Below, piece by piece: positions 44,252 to 52,696 of a stretch of DNA of 64,000 nucleotides. The stretch is taken from the NCBI GenBank assembly GCA_047777415.1, contig JBKEEO010000001.1, positions 124,001 to 188,000 of the forward strand. Reading direction: 5' to 3'. The notes under the pieces are model-generated. The model ran no database searches, was not told the origin of the DNA, and was given only the letters and a program-made list of their open reading frames with translations. Positions within the stretch are counted from its first letter, which is position 1. Every line of letters starts with the position of its first letter. The position numbers were made by a program, and so were the translations under genes. Origin of the DNA: Caproicibacter sp047777415. GTDB lineage: Bacteria; Bacillota; Clostridia; Oscillospirales; Acutalibacteraceae.

Positions 44252-44576
44252 TTGACATCCGTTCGTAAAAATGACAAAATATTGATAAAATATATGAAGA
44301 AAGGCTGAACGGAAAAGCTGAGAATTCACGCAGCTGGGGGATGAGTCATCCGTGTTCATTTATGTTTCATTGATTAGGCTTACGTGAATCCAAACGTGAT
44401 TTCGGAATCACTTCTGCCAAAATTTTTTGTAACATAGCGGTAAAAACAAAAACAGCATTCGATGGACAAACCAAGCACAATTGACAAACGATTGCTTGGC
44501 AAAGACAATCCTGCAATGCTGTATATTTTTTGGCAGATTTCCAAAAACAAGTTTGAATCTTTAAACTTGTTTCCGC
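44252..44576 (+). promoter_or_regulatory. Long structured leader of trkA-trkH, possibly a c-di-AMP (ydaO-like) riboswitch
   Basis: The 812 nt before trkA carry no convincing gene. A TTGACA at 44252-44257 may be a -35 box. The first region has GGCTGAAC (44303-44310), an AGCTG/CAGCT stem, GGGGGA (44336-44341), CGTGAATCC (44383-44391) and a GTGATT-TCGG-AATCAC hairpin (44396-44411). The order GAA-stem-GGGGGA-GTGAATCC recalls ydaO aptamers, but the 3' half is not recognisable. Next comes a nested structure: ACAGCATT (44452-44459) with AATGCTGT (44515-44522) enclosing CCAAGCA/TGCTTGG, followed by TATATTTTTT like a terminator. A third hairpin AAACAAGTTT/AAACTTGTTT lies at 44545-44572. Confidence 0.45.
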
Positions 44577-44667
44577 GTTTTGAAGGTAGCGCTTTGTCAA
44601 ACAACTGGAACAGAATACGGACAAAGTTCAACCTGTAAAATCAGAAATTATGTAAAGAGAGTTTGTT

Positions 44668-46032
44668 ATGAAAATTGTAATTGTTGGTGACGGAAAAGTT
44701 GGATATACGTTGGCCTCACAGTTGTCAACGGAAAATCACGATATTACTTTGATTGACAATAATTCAGAGACTCTTCAGCGTACCATTGAAGAGCTTGACG
44801 TAATTGGCATCAAAGGAAACGGAGCAAATTATCTCACTCAGAAGGAAGCCGGTGTAGAGAATGCAGACCTGCTCATAGCGGTGACATCGGGGGATGAGAT
44901 CAATATTATTTGTTGCTTGCTTGCCAAAAAGTTGGGGGCAAAACATACAATCGCAAGAATACGGAATCCGGAGTATGCCGAACAGCTGGCTTTTTTGCAG
45001 GAGGATCTGGGGCTGAGCATGACCATTAATCCGGAAAAAGCTTCCGCTCGTGAAATTGTCCGTATTATCAATTTTCCTCCCGCAGTTTCTGTTAAAAGCC
45101 TTGTGAAAGATCGAGTAAACCTTGTCGAATCAAGGATTATATCGGGCAGTGAGCTTTGCGGTAAAAAAGTCATAGAAATCCATAAAAAATACAAATTAGA
45201 TATTCTGATATGTCTTCTGGAAAGAAAAGGTGAAATATTCATTCCAGAAGCCAATGATGTTTTGCTTGAGGGCGACAAAGTCCATGTTACAGGCAATATC
45301 AGTGATATTGTTACGTTCATGAAACTGGCCGGACACAAAGACCACAAAATTCGAACCGTTATGATGATTGGCGGTGGCAAAATTTCCTATTATCTTGCCC
45401 AGCGAATTTTAAAAATGGGCTTGCAGGTAAAAATCATAGAAAAGGATAAAAAACGCTGTGACGAACTCTGCGAGCTTTTGCCGCAGGCCATGATCATTAA
45501 CGGCGACGGAACCCAGCAAAGCTTGCTGGAGGAGGAAGGAATCGCCAGCACCGATGTAATGGTTGCACTTACCGGAATCGATGAAGAAAATATTATAGCA
45601 TCTTTATTTGCCTCAAAACGCGGTGTAAAAAAAGTAATTGCAAAGATTGACCGCACGGAATATATGAATGTTATTGATGATACGAATATTGATAGTGTCA
45701 TTAGTCCCAAGATGATTACTGCATATCAGATTATCCGGTACGTCCGCGCAAAACAGAACACCATTGGTTCCAAAGTAAACACCATGGTAAGGATTGCAAA
45801 CGAACGCGCTGAAGTACTGGAGTTTATTGTTGCAGAAAATACCCTGCATCAAAACGAGCCGCTCAAACAAATCGCTTTAAAAAAAGGCATTGTGGTCGCA
45901 TTGATTGTGCATGAAAACAAACTGATGGTTCCACATGGGGACACTGTCTTTACAAAAGGCGATTCCGTCATCATTGTAACAATGAACCATAAATTCACGG
46001 ACATGAATGATATTTTCAACGACAATAATTGA
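44668..46032 (+). CDS. trkA: Trk potassium uptake NAD-binding regulatory protein
   Basis: 454 residues in a duplicated layout: TrkA-N (VIVGDGKVGYTLASQL, residues 4-19), TrkA-C, then a second TrkA-N (MMIGGGKISYYLAQRIL) and TrkA-C, the size of full TrkA rather than short KtrA. It binds NAD(H) or other nucleotides on the cytosolic face of TrkH and gates K+ uptake; TrkA-C (RCK_C) domains often bind c-di-AMP in Firmicutes, which would fit the leader. ATG 44668 follows AAAGAGAG. trkH begins 45 nt downstream. Confidence 0.93.
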   Translation: MKIVIVGDGKVGYTLASQLSTENHDITLIDNNSETLQRTIEELDVIGIKGNGANYLTQKEAGVENADLLIAVTSGDEINIICCLLAKKLGAKHTIARIRNPEYAEQLAFLQEDLGLSMTINPEKASAREIVRIINFPPAVSVKSLVKDRVNLVESRIISGSELCGKKVIEIHKKYKLDILICLLERKGEIFIPEANDVLLEGDKVHVTGNISDIVTFMKLAGHKDHKIRTVMMIGGGKISYYLAQRILKMGLQVKIIEKDKKRCDELCELLPQAMIINGDGTQQSLLEEEGIASTDVMVALTGIDEENIIASLFASKRGVKKVIAKIDRTEYMNVIDDTNIDSVISPKMITAYQIIRYVRAKQNTIGSKVNTMVRIANERAEVLEFIVAENTLHQNEPLKQIALKKGIVVALIVHENKLMVPHGDTVFTKGDSVIIVTMNHKFTDMNDIFNDNN

Positions 46033-46077
46033 TTATAATGCGGTTAAAACCAGCCGCATTAAAGGGGCCACTGCCAT

Positions 46078-47529
46078 ATGAACCGTAAAATGTATACATA
46101 TATTTTAGGGGTTGTCCTCAAAGTAGAAGCGTTGTTTATGATTCCTGCGGCGTTAATTTCCGTAATTTATCATGAACAGCAAGCTGTTATCGCGTTTCTT
46201 GTCACGATTCTTCTTGCTTTGTCAATAGCAATTCCCTTTACACGGCACGAACCAACAAATAAACTGATTTACATGAAACAAGGACTGTGCATTGCAGCAT
46301 TGTCTTGGATCTTAATCTCCTTAGTGGGAGCAGTTCCTTTCGTGATAAGCAATGCCATTCCTTCCTATTTAGATAGTCTGTTCGAAACGGTTTCCGGTTT
46401 TACCACAACCGGCGCCAGTATTTTAAAGGATGTTGAATCCCTGCCGCATGGGATACTTTTTTGGAGAAGTTTTACCCACTGGATTGGCGGCATGGGAGTT
46501 TTGGTTTTTCTTCTTGCTGTTGTTCCGTTTTCGGGCGGCTCCATGCTTCATATCATGCGGGCAGAGTCTCCTGGGCCTTCTACCAATAAGTTTGTACCCA
46601 AGGTAAAACAGACTGCAAAAATCCTGTACGGTATCTATATTTTCTTAACCGTGATGGAGGTTATCCTGCTTCTTGTGGGAGGAATGCCGCTTTTTGACAG
46701 CCTGATTAATTCTTTTGGCACCGCGGGCACAGGCGGATTTGCCATGAAAAATCAATCCATCGCAGCTTATCACAGCGCATACTTTGAGTATGTGATTGGC
46801 ATTTTTATGATTCTGTTCGGTATCAATTTTAATATTTACTTTTTACTGCTGACAAAGAAATTCCGGGAATCTTTTCACAATCAAGAAATCAAAGTCTATC
46901 TCAGTGTAATTGGAGCAGCTGTCCTGCTCATTACACTTAATATTTATCACACCAACTACCGGACAATCTCCGAAGCATTTCGGAATGCTTTTTTCCAGGT
47001 ATCTTCCATCATTACAACAACGGGTTTTGCAACCGCAGATTTCAACAAATGGCCCCAGTTTTCACGCGTCGTCTTGCTTTCCTTGATGTTTTGCGGCGCA
47101 TGTGCCGGTTCCACCGGCGGCGGCATGAAAATTTCAAGGCTGATTATTGCTTTTAAAACCGCAAAAAGAGAGCTAAAACGAATGCTCCATCCCAAGGTAG
47201 TTGATTCAATCCGTATGGACGGAAAGCCAGTCAATGATGAAACCATTTCCTTAGTGAATGTATTCATTATTTTATATATCGGCATTTTAGCATTGTCCGT
47301 TCTGCTGATTTCTCTTGAAGGGTTTAATTTTGATACAACTTTTTCGTCCGTTGTAGCCTGCATCAACAATATTGGCCCGGGATTGGGAATCGTCGGGCCA
47401 ACCGGCAATTACTCCGGTTTCAGCCCATTTGGAAAAATTGTGCTGATTTTGGATATGCTGATTGGAAGGCTTGAAATTTTCCCTATCTTAACACTTGTTT
47501 CGCTGGCTGCTCGAAAAAGAACCTCATAA
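46078..47529 (+). CDS. trkH: Trk-type potassium uptake channel protein
   Basis: 483 residues with repeated membrane-pore-membrane units. Selectivity-loop glycines appear in SGFTTTGASIL, FGTAGTGGFAMKN, SSIITTTGFATADF and NNIGPGLGIVGPTGN. HWIGGMGVLVFLLAVVP and ACAGSTGGGMKISR are family motifs. It is the K+-conducting membrane subunit and works with TrkA. The start is ATG 46078; the RBS is AAAGGGG 12 nt upstream. Confidence 0.94.
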   Translation: MNRKMYTYILGVVLKVEALFMIPAALISVIYHEQQAVIAFLVTILLALSIAIPFTRHEPTNKLIYMKQGLCIAALSWILISLVGAVPFVISNAIPSYLDSLFETVSGFTTTGASILKDVESLPHGILFWRSFTHWIGGMGVLVFLLAVVPFSGGSMLHIMRAESPGPSTNKFVPKVKQTAKILYGIYIFLTVMEVILLLVGGMPLFDSLINSFGTAGTGGFAMKNQSIAAYHSAYFEYVIGIFMILFGINFNIYFLLLTKKFRESFHNQEIKVYLSVIGAAVLLITLNIYHTNYRTISEAFRNAFFQVSSIITTTGFATADFNKWPQFSRVVLLSLMFCGACAGSTGGGMKISRLIIAFKTAKRELKRMLHPKVVDSIRMDGKPVNDETISLVNVFIILYIGILALSVLLISLEGFNFDTTFSSVVACINNIGPGLGIVGPTGNYSGFSPFGKIVLILDMLIGRLEIFPILTLVSLAARKRTS

Positions 47530-47652
47530 CAGAAATATTTATTCTGCTTTTTATAAAATCCGGCAAACAGATATAGACAACTTTTTCTTTGCTTCATTTG
47601 TTCCATATGCTATACTGTTTTTGTTACAGATATTACTAGGAGGAATTTATCC

Positions 47653-47874
47653 ATGAATTACGAAGCAGCTGCAGCCATGGAACAAGAATTTGAGCCAGAA
47701 CGAGCACAAGTTAAGAAATGGTCTGCTTTTGTCGAGTCTGATGTTGTGAATTTTTTTAATGCCCATAATATTGAAAAAATGACCATCGACGACGGAAATG
47801 GAAACAAGGCAAAACTTTCAAGAACAAAAGACGGCGGCATAAAAATTGACTCAACTTCTTCCGTCATTCTTTAA
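47653..47874 (+). CDS. Small acidic hypothetical protein
   Basis: 73 residues: MNYEAAAAMEQEFEPERAQVKKW, a helical centre ESDVVNFFNAHNIEKMTIDDGNG and a beta-rich end AKLSRTKDGGIKIDSTSSVIL. AGGAGG lies 8 nt upstream and TATACT at 47611-47616 could be its -10 box, so it is very probably a real gene of its own. No signal peptide or known motif. I do not recognise it. Confidence 0.7.
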   Translation: MNYEAAAAMEQEFEPERAQVKKWSAFVESDVVNFFNAHNIEKMTIDDGNGNKAKLSRTKDGGIKIDSTSSVIL

Positions 47875-48056
47875 TTTCTTTGCTATTCATTCCATCAGCT
47901 TTATCCCTCGTTTACGGAGAACTGCCACCGATTTTAATATTGGCATATCTTTTTTATCCGTCATTTCCTTGCCAATTTGACAGGCTCTTGGCTCTATGCC
48001 AATAACCTAAAACGAAAATTACCGCATGGAACGGCAATATGCTGTTTCACATACTG

Positions 48057-48101
48057 TAGAATAACCCATCCAACGCATACAGCGAAGGATGGGTTATTCT
48101 A
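48057..48101. repeat. Solo terminal hairpin of an IS1182-type element
   Basis: TAGAATAACCCATCC and GGATGGGTTATTCTA form a perfect 15-bp stem. Stem and loop closely match the terminal hairpin of IS1182 copy B (60,629-60,667), and the upstream CTGTAGAATAACCC resembles the element end. No transposase is attached. The 345-nt gap 47,875-48,219 otherwise holds only the next hairpin. Confidence 0.7.
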
Positions 48102-48108
48102 GAATCTG

Positions 48109-48135
48109 GAGTCGGCATCTAAAAGGTGCCGACTC
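48109..48135. repeat. 12-bp stem hairpin next to the IS-derived hairpin
   Basis: GAGTCGGCATCT and AGGTGCCGACTC pair (one G-U) around AAA. Neither strand shows a T run, so it is not a standard terminator. It may still end or protect the pgi transcript, which runs toward it. Confidence 0.5.
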
Positions 48136-48219
48136 GAATTGTATGAAACGAAAGTGCGGTTGAAGTCTTAGGATAAGAAATCCTGTTCCCGAAAAAGCTC
48201 TTTATCAAGTGACTTATAA

Positions 48220-49503
48220 TCAGTTTTCTGGCTTGCCCAGGTTTTTGAACATATAGCTCTTATAATCTTCTACGCCTGGCTGATTAAATGGATTTACCCC
48301 CAATATGCGACAGGACAGATAGCACGCAAACAGGAAAAAATAGAACATCTCACCCATCGTATGCGCATCTAACACCGGCACACTCAGTTCCAAACAGGGA
48401 ATACCTCTTTCACTATGTGCGCGCATCGTGGCACGGCAAGCAATATTGTTAATCTCCCAGAAGTCCATACCTGTCAGATAATCAAAATAATCTTTTTTGT
48501 CATCTTCTGGCACGATGACTGAAGCATCATGGGCACGCACTGTAAGAAAGGTTTCGAACATAATAGGACTGCCCTGCTGAACAAACTGGCCTGTTGAATG
48601 CAAATCCTCTGAGTTGGATGCCACAATGGGATACAGTCCCTTCCCTTCCTTTCCTTCGCTCTCAGCAAAGGCTTGTACCCACCAACGGGCAAAATAGTCA
48701 AGGCGCGGCTCAAAGAAGGTTAACATCTCTGCTCTGTAACCGTGTTCATACATCAGATTACGCAAGCAGGCGTAGCGTAATGCAAGATTCTCCTTTGCAG
48801 GTTCTTTCAAAAGCTGGTCCTGCATATCACGCATTCCATCCACCAGTGCACGGATGTCTATTCCAGCCACGGCCATGGGAAACAACCCCACATCGGTTCC
48901 TACCGAGTATCGTCCCGCAACCCGTGGCGGAAAAGTGAGAAACGTATACCCATTGTCATCACACAATTGGTGCAGGGATGAACCCGGTGTTCCCGTGGCA
49001 AAGATGCGCCGCGCGGCGTCCTGCCTGCCATACCTATTCTCCAAATACTGCCGCATCACGCGGAATGTAACCCCCGGCTCCAGGGTTTGAAAATTTTTCG
49101 CAATACAGTCGATGAACACGGACTCATATTGATCGAGTTCCCGCAATGTGCGGGCCACCTCGGTGGCTGAAAGGGTATTGCCGCACCATACGATAGTTGG
49201 GCCGTTTCCCGGTCGCAGCGCCTTTACGGCGGCACGTGCTGCTTGAATAGACCCTCCAACACCGATTACAACGAATGCATCCGCCTCAGCACGCACTCGC
49301 GCGGCCTGTTCCAATAAAAAGTTCAGGCGGGTATCATTGGCGCACTCATCTACATGGAACCAACCCAGCGAATCTTCATACTGTGCTTCGCCCGCTAAAA
49401 CCTGTGCAAGCACAGGCTCGGCAGAGGCAAGTTTTGTTTCCAGCTCTCCCAGAGCAAGCACCGAGCATCTGTCAACAAAGGACAACTGCAAATCTTGCTC
49501 CAA
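48220..49503 (-). CDS. pgi: Glucose-6-phosphate isomerase
   Basis: 427 residues, the short Firmicutes type. FVVIGVGGSIQAARAAVKAL (phosphosugar loop), WCGNTLSATEV, FATGTPGSSLHQL, FLTFPPRVAGRYSVGTDVGLFPMAVAGID, LMYEHGYRAEMLTFFEPRLDYFARWWVQAFAESEGKEGKGLYP and the catalytic-His/Lys C-terminus NPFNQPGVEDYKSYMF. It interconverts glucose-6-P and fructose-6-P. Several usually invariant positions differ (GGSYLGARA is GGSIQAARA; RYSVLT is RYSVGT), so a related phosphosugar may be the true substrate. Last gene of the amino-sugar locus, 5 nt after the aldolase. Confidence 0.88.
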   Translation of the reverse strand: MEQDLQLSFVDRCSVLALGELETKLASAEPVLAQVLAGEAQYEDSLGWFHVDECANDTRLNFLLEQAARVRAEADAFVVIGVGGSIQAARAAVKALRPGNGPTIVWCGNTLSATEVARTLRELDQYESVFIDCIAKNFQTLEPGVTFRVMRQYLENRYGRQDAARRIFATGTPGSSLHQLCDDNGYTFLTFPPRVAGRYSVGTDVGLFPMAVAGIDIRALVDGMRDMQDQLLKEPAKENLALRYACLRNLMYEHGYRAEMLTFFEPRLDYFARWWVQAFAESEGKEGKGLYPIVASNSEDLHSTGQFVQQGSPIMFETFLTVRAHDASVIVPEDDKKDYFDYLTGMDFWEINNIACRATMRAHSERGIPCLELSVPVLDAHTMGEMFYFFLFACYLSCRILGVNPFNQPGVEDYKSYMFKNLGKPEN

Positions 49504-49508
49504 TCATC

Positions 49509-50660
49509 TCACTCCTTTGAATAACGGGCAGCCATTTCCTCCAAACTAACCATTTCCACCAACGGCGCACGGCCCACACTGCCAAATTCAACAATCAGTG
49601 TACCCACGACCTCGCGCACACCGCGGCGTATGGCGTCCGTAACCAAAGCCACGGTACCGTCATCGCCGGTGCCGTACATAACGGTATCCATAATAGGCGG
49701 CAGGAATGCGCGTGGGTCATATGCGCTACGCTGCTTGTCCAACAGTTCCCAGATGCCTCCGATACGTTTGTCGCTTTTCAGTTCGGGGCGTTCTTGGAAC
49801 AGCTCACGCAAATTCCGTGTGACGGCCAGGCGGATGTCGGTATCGACGTTGATTTTGCTGATGCCGCACGGAATAGCTGCTTTCAGCTCTTCTTTCGAAA
49901 TACCGTAAGCATTTTGGATATCTCCGCCGATTGCATTGATTTCATCCACAATGTACTGCGGTACCGTTGAAGACCCATGGGAAACCAATGCGCCGTGCAG
50001 GCCTTCATGGTTCATACATTCTCGGATCGCAATGGGAATTTCCTTACGCAGCTTAACATTTTTTCCTTTGTTAGCGCCATGCATAGTACCATAACTGATA
50101 GCTAATGCGTCCACCCCTGTTTTTCGAAAAAATTCCACAGCGGACAATGGGTTTGTATAGGTGGAATTAGCAGCAAAAACGTGATCCTCCACACCGGCCA
50201 GTACGCCCAGTTCACCTTCGACGGAAACACCCCTGGCATGGGCATACTTTACTACTTCCCGTGTAAGTTCCACATTTTGGTCAAACGGCAGTGCGGAGCC
50301 GTCAATCATAACCGACGTATAGCCGCCTTCGATAGCTGCCACGCAGGAATCAAAATCTTTACCGTGATCCAAGTGCAAAACAATAGGAATCGGGCTGTTT
50401 TTTGCATATTTCTGAACAGCAGCTGCAATGTTCTTGGCACCTTTTTTCTTGTCTTCCAGTGTGCCATTTGTAAAGTCCGTTCGGCCCCCCATAAAGGCAT
50501 TTGCCAGATCGGCACCTTGCAGGATAGCCGGCGAACGAAACATCTCGTGCACGCCGATAACCGCTTCGGCCTGCGCAACAGCATTAACGTTGAAAGCCCC
50601 CTGCGCATAGCCATGGGCCATGGCAGCATCAAGTACGGGACGAAGAGAAACAAGAGGCAT
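49509..50660 (-). CDS. Class II fructose-bisphosphate aldolase (CbbA-like)
   Basis: 383 residues. LVSLRPVLDAAMAHGYAQGAFNVNAVAQAEAVI at the N-terminus, Zn2+ ligands in VLHLDHGKD, ISYGTMHGANKGK and LVSHGSSTVPQ, GVSVEGELGVLAGVED, and SKINVDTDIRLAVTRNLRELF. It cleaves fructose-1,6-bisphosphate or a related ketose bisphosphate by a metal-enolate mechanism. The sequence is of the longer CbbA-like class rather than the short glycolytic form, so tagatose- or other ketose-bisphosphates are possible. ATG 50660 is preferred; AAAGGA lies 11 nt upstream. Between nagA and pgi. Confidence 0.87.
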   Translation of the reverse strand: MPLVSLRPVLDAAMAHGYAQGAFNVNAVAQAEAVIGVHEMFRSPAILQGADLANAFMGGRTDFTNGTLEDKKKGAKNIAAAVQKYAKNSPIPIVLHLDHGKDFDSCVAAIEGGYTSVMIDGSALPFDQNVELTREVVKYAHARGVSVEGELGVLAGVEDHVFAANSTYTNPLSAVEFFRKTGVDALAISYGTMHGANKGKNVKLRKEIPIAIRECMNHEGLHGALVSHGSSTVPQYIVDEINAIGGDIQNAYGISKEELKAAIPCGISKINVDTDIRLAVTRNLRELFQERPELKSDKRIGGIWELLDKQRSAYDPRAFLPPIMDTVMYGTGDDGTVALVTDAIRRGVREVVGTLIVEFGSVGRAPLVEMVSLEEMAARYSKE

Positions 50661-50685
50661 ACAAAACACATTCCTTTACGTTAGA

Positions 50686-51849
50686 TTAACATTTACGTGA
50701 ATAAACAAAACGGCCGCCCACGACTGTATGCACAATACAATCCTCACTGTCTAGAAACACGAGATCGGCGTCCATTCCTTTATCGATTGTCCCTTTTAAG
50801 GTCCAGCCCATCAACCGGGCAGGATTGGCAGTAAGCAGGGGCGCAACCTGCTCTGCGCTCTCTCCGGTAAAGGTCATAAGATTGCGCAGCGCTTGAATCA
50901 TAGTAAGGGTGGAACCGGCGCGTACACCGTTAGGCAGCTTAGCATCGCCCTGCTCCACAATAACATTGTTTACACCCAGTTTATATTCACCGTCAGGCAA
51001 ACCGGCTGCCATAATGGAATCGGTCACAGCCAGCACACGATTATGTCCCTTTACTTTCAGATACAAGCGCACCGTGCCGGGATGCAAGTGACGACCGTCA
51101 CAGATGGCCTCAACATACACATCCGATTCCAGTGCCGCACCAAAAATTGCCGGATCATGCTGATGAAATAATTTCATGGCATTGCCCAGATGAGTAACAG
51201 ATCGCACCCCCGCATGCACACAAGCCATCGAGCGGTCGTAGTTCGCTCCGCTATGCCCCATAGCGCATACAATACCCAGTTTGGTAAGCAGCGGAATCAG
51301 TTCGGGTACACCCTTGTTTTCCGGCGAAAGCGTAACATACCGCACATGGCCGCCCGATGCTTTTTGATATTTTTCAAAAAGTTCGGCGTTAGCCTTGTGC
51401 ATTAGAAGATGTTCGGGCATGGCCCCCTTATATTCGCTGGACAGACACGGTCCTTCCAAATGAATACCCAAAAGAGGGGCTCCATCGTAAGAACCACCTT
51501 CTATCACTTGCCGTGCCTGTTCCATACACCAGAGCGTGTGTTCCACCGTGTCGGTGATAACTGAACAAAGCCAACCTGTCACACCCTGTGAGGCAAAGAA
51601 ACGACCAATTTTCCGCAGACCTTCGGCGTCGGCGGCGTTAACATCCACACCATTCGCGCCGTGAGTATGTAGGTCCAGAAAACCGGGCAGCACGCGCAAC
51701 CCCTCTCCATTCACTTCCGGCAGCTTTCTCCCATTGGCATATTCCGAAGTCAGTGCCGTAATGACGCCGTCTTCTATCGCCGCATCCATACGCTGAAAAG
51801 TTCCGTTATACAACAGTTGAGCATTTCTCAGATAAAAAGTACCTGCCAT
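50686..51849 (-). CDS. nagA: N-acetylglucosamine-6-phosphate deacetylase
   Basis: 387 residues of the amidohydrolase fold. FLDLHTHGANGVDVN (first metal-site histidines), LLGIHLEGPCLSSEYKGAMPEHLL (metal Glu), GHSGANYDRSMACVHAGVRSVTHLGNAM (His ligands), ICDGRHLHPGTVRLYLK, and VTDSIMAAGLPDGEYKLG with the catalytic Asp. It removes acetate from GlcNAc-6-P to give GlcN-6-P for the upstream deaminase. It sits 15 nt after the nagB-like gene in the same strand. Confidence 0.93.
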   Translation of the reverse strand: MAGTFYLRNAQLLYNGTFQRMDAAIEDGVITALTSEYANGRKLPEVNGEGLRVLPGFLDLHTHGANGVDVNAADAEGLRKIGRFFASQGVTGWLCSVITDTVEHTLWCMEQARQVIEGGSYDGAPLLGIHLEGPCLSSEYKGAMPEHLLMHKANAELFEKYQKASGGHVRYVTLSPENKGVPELIPLLTKLGIVCAMGHSGANYDRSMACVHAGVRSVTHLGNAMKLFHQHDPAIFGAALESDVYVEAICDGRHLHPGTVRLYLKVKGHNRVLAVTDSIMAAGLPDGEYKLGVNNVIVEQGDAKLPNGVRAGSTLTMIQALRNLMTFTGESAEQVAPLLTANPARLMGWTLKGTIDKGMDADLVFLDSEDCIVHTVVGGRFVYSRKC

Positions 51850-51864
51850 AATTTCCCCGCCGTT

Positions 51865-52680
51865 TCAGTATGCTGTCTGCGCTGCGTTGGAATTGACATA
51901 TAAACGTGCATCAGGATGACGCTGTGCCAGCGTGGCCGGAAACGCTGCCGTTACCTCTCCGTAGGCGGCACGACGACATACAGCACGGTGCCAGTCGCGG
52001 AACACCGCCAAACGCAGCTTCCGCGCACCGAGAATTTCTTTCATGCCGATTGTGACACATTTGCGCGGCATATCTTCCAGCGCGCCGCCCAAATCGTTCA
52101 CACAATTAGTGGCACGGGTCTCGGGTGAGATAGTCAATACACGGGTGGTAAGCTGCGCGAATTGTTCTGCAGTCAGCTCCGGCTGCGGCTCATTAAACGC
52201 CAGATGCCCGGTGATACCAATGCCGCCAAACGCAATATCAACGCCGCCAAGTTCTTCGATGAGCGCCGGTATACGTTCAGGATGATGCGGATCTGGGAAA
52301 ACACGCTGCGTCTTCGGCATCAGAAGTTCAGAATCAATTTTTCCGTACACCTCACGATTCATAAAGCCACGAAAGGAAAGCGGGCTGGATTCATCGATCC
52401 ATTCTCCATCATCAGTGAGATATTCGTCCATGTTGATAAACCAACAATTCTTCAGCGACAGTTTTTCCCGATTAACAAGCCGCACAAAAATTGGGTACTG
52501 CCCCACTGGGCCGACGGGGCAAATGAATACCGTACGTTTCCCCGCAGAGTTATTAGCGCGAATCTCAGCGCACATTTCCATTGCAATTTCATAAAACACT
52601 TCACCAGAATCCCCCATTTTTACAATGGGCAGCTTTGCGTTTTTTCCTAAATCTTCAGCAGAAATATGATAGTAATTCAG
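51865..52680 (-). CDS. Glucosamine-6-phosphate deaminase/isomerase-like protein, probable CTG start
   Basis: 271 residues if started at CTG 52680. Family motifs: FICPVGPVGQYPIF, CWFINMDEYLTDDGEWIDESSPLSFRGFMN, VDIAFGGIGITGHLAFNEPQPE (catalytic Asp and His region), and RATNCVNDLGG, KCVTIGMKEILGARKLRL. NagB converts GlcN-6-P to fructose-6-P and ammonia. AGGAGG at 52689-52694 is 8 nt upstream of CTG, whose product would begin MNYYHISAEDLG, as expected for the group. The only upstream in-frame starts are GTG 52689, which overlaps the RBS, and TTG 52716, inside the preceding gene. The C-terminus differs from E. coli NagB, so substrate may be a variant amino sugar phosphate. Confidence 0.82.
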   Translation of the reverse strand: MNYYHISAEDLGKNAKLPIVKMGDSGEVFYEIAMEMCAEIRANNSAGKRTVFICPVGPVGQYPIFVRLVNREKLSLKNCWFINMDEYLTDDGEWIDESSPLSFRGFMNREVYGKIDSELLMPKTQRVFPDPHHPERIPALIEELGGVDIAFGGIGITGHLAFNEPQPELTAEQFAQLTTRVLTISPETRATNCVNDLGGALEDMPRKCVTIGMKEILGARKLRLAVFRDWHRAVCRRAAYGEVTAAFPATLAQRHPDARLYVNSNAAQTAY

Positions 52681-52696
52681 TGCAAACACCTCCTGT

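Noticed and set aside
43979..44359. 126-residue minus-strand frame in the trk leader region
   Set aside because: Composition is not protein-like, no RBS; the region is better explained as a structured leader.
44380..44631. 83-residue minus-strand frame before trkA
   Set aside because: Overlaps several hairpins and has no RBS or recognisable domain.
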